NCBI GenBank assembly: GCA_900550065.1
Contig: URQR01000100.1
Span: 1-7,554 of the forward strand
Reading direction: 5' to 3'
Source: an uncultured Eubacteriales bacterium
GTDB taxonomy: Bacteria > Bacillota > Clostridia > UBA1381 > UMGS1253
Length of the DNA stretch: 7,554 nucleotides
Below, piece by piece: positions 7,201-7,554 of this stretch (position 1 is its first letter; each line of letters opens with the position of its first letter). Made by a program: the position numbers and the translations under genes. Under the pieces are notes generated by a model, which saw only the letters and a program-made list of their open reading frames with translations, made no database searches and had not been told where the DNA came from.

Positions 7201-7229
7201 TTGACTTTTATACAAAATTTTTGTATAAT
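7201..7229 (+). promoter_or_regulatory. Sigma-A promoter of the AraC-family regulator gene
   Basis: TTGACT (7201-7206), a 17-nt spacer and TATAAT (7224-7229) match the consensus at 11 of 12 positions. Transcription would start near 7236, with a leader of about 87 nt. The 21-bp palindrome fills the spacer and most of the -10 box. Confidence 0.72.
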
Positions 7230-7234
7230 ACCAA
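7207..7234 (-). promoter_or_regulatory. Possible nagB promoter
   Basis: On the minus strand TTGGTA (7234-7229), a 16-nt spacer and TATAAA (7212-7207) form a weak sigma-A candidate that overlaps the palindrome. An alternative is GTGAAT (7269-7264), 17 nt and TATAAT (7246-7241), with a poor -35. I cannot choose between them. Confidence 0.35.
7208..7228. repeat. Perfect 21-bp palindrome in the nagB/AraC-regulator intergenic region, candidate operator
   Basis: Arms TTATACAAAA (7208-7217) and TTTTGTATAA (7219-7228) are exact reverse complements around one T. The right arm runs into the -10 box of the regulator promoter, and the whole element lies within a possible nagB promoter on the other strand. 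Its position suits an operator for either or both genes. The bound protein is unknown. AraC-family proteins more often bind direct repeats, so a different repressor is possible. Confidence 0.6.
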
Positions 7235-7309
7235 TAAGTTATTATAACGAAAAAACAAATTCAATTCACGCACAAAATTGCGGGGAATTAGCATAAAATT
7301 GTTGAGTTT

Positions 7310-7313
7310 GGAG
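7310..7313 (+). promoter_or_regulatory. Ribosome binding site of the AraC-family regulator
   Basis: GGAG lies 9 nt before the ATG at 7323 and favours it over the in-frame ATG at 7356 (codon 12). Confidence 0.6.
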
Positions 7314-7322
7314 CGACAAACT

Positions 7323-7554
7323 ATGCAGGATATTAATCTTTATGAAAAAATTATTATGTATGATGATAAATTTCCGGTGAAATTGGGATTTATGCAGGAA
7401 GAGAATGTAGCAGTGAATACACTGTTATTTCAAAACCATTGGCATGAGCATTTAGAGCTGTGGTATTTGGAAAAGGGGGAGGTTATAATCAGCCATAATG
7501 GGCAGCAGTCCGTTCTCCACGGTGGCGACCTTGCAATTGCAAACAGTAATGAAC
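7323..7554 (+). CDS. AraC-family transcriptional regulator, N-terminal cupin sensor domain (cut by window edge)
   Basis: Only the first 77 codons are present. They contain the start of an AraC-type sugar-sensing cupin fold: H-W-H-E-H-L-E-L-W-Y-L-E-K-G-E (39-53), then alternating strands with H-G-G-D-L (66-70) leading to the usual beta turn. In this family the domain binds a small ligand, often a sugar, and a C-terminal pair of helix-turn-helix motifs binds DNA; that half lies beyond the window, so the call rests on the sensor domain alone. It is divergent from nagB, which makes amino-sugar sensing a reasonable guess. A gene further right could equally be its target. Another cupin-containing regulator or sugar-binding protein cannot be fully excluded. 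Confidence 0.78.
   Translation, partial: MQDINLYEKIIMYDDKFPVKLGFMQEENVAVNTLLFQNHWHEHLELWYLEKGEVIISHNGQQSVLHGGDLAIANSNE

Noticed and set aside
7223..7238. Resemblance to a NagR/DasR operator (ATTGGTAT on the minus strand) upstream of nagB
   Set aside because: Only one half-site resembles the consensus. The matching ACCA half is missing at the right spacing.
1..7554. CRISPR array, insertion sequence, tRNA or rRNA
   Set aside because: No regularly spaced direct repeats, transposase frames with terminal repeats, or structured RNA gene signatures were found on either strand.

Overview
The window looks like chromosomal DNA of a low- to mid-GC Firmicute, most likely one of the Clostridia. The evidence is strong GGAG/GGAGG ribosome binding sites, near-consensus sigma-A promoters, LexA boxes of the Gram-positive GAAC-N4-GTTC type, a short Firmicute-style NagB, and a very long modular exported protein of the kind found in polysaccharide-degrading gut or soil Clostridia. 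No genus can be assigned from the sequence. There are four protein-coding genes, two of them cut by the window edges. I see no RNA genes, insertion sequences or CRISPR array.

Positions 1-5788 (minus strand) are one uninterrupted reading frame of at least 1929 codons that runs off the left edge. It encodes an exported protein. In order it has a signal peptide, three lectin/LamG-like beta-sandwich modules separated by small Ig-like modules, a NodB-type polysaccharide deacetylase domain, more beta-sandwich and Ig-like segments, a fourth LamG-like module, and a bacterial Ig-like (Big_5-type) domain. The last part (1 to about 412) is much richer in GC than the rest. The gene has its own promoter and ribosome binding site at 5797-5867.

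Positions 5967-6351 (plus strand) hold a small SOS-type gene. A perfect TTGACA-N17-TATAAT promoter carries one LexA box in its spacer and a second, mirror-image box over the expected transcription start. It drives a 102-residue protein with one membrane anchor and one LysM domain, the architecture of the cell-division inhibitor YneA. A terminator at 6382-6420 works for both strands and separates it from the convergent gene.

Positions 6438-7145 (minus strand) encode glucosamine-6-phosphate deaminase (NagB). Divergent from it, from 7323 to the right edge, is the start of an AraC-family regulator with a cupin sensor domain. The 177 bp between them contains a good promoter for the regulator and a perfect 21-bp palindrome over its -10 region, a candidate shared operator.

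Functionally there are three units: extracellular glycan binding and deacetylation, DNA-damage-induced division arrest, and amino-sugar-phosphate catabolism with a probable sugar-responsive regulator. A link between the surface deacetylase and NagB through N-acetylglucosamine-containing glycans is possible but is inference only. The SOS gene between them has its own promoter and terminator and is a separate unit.
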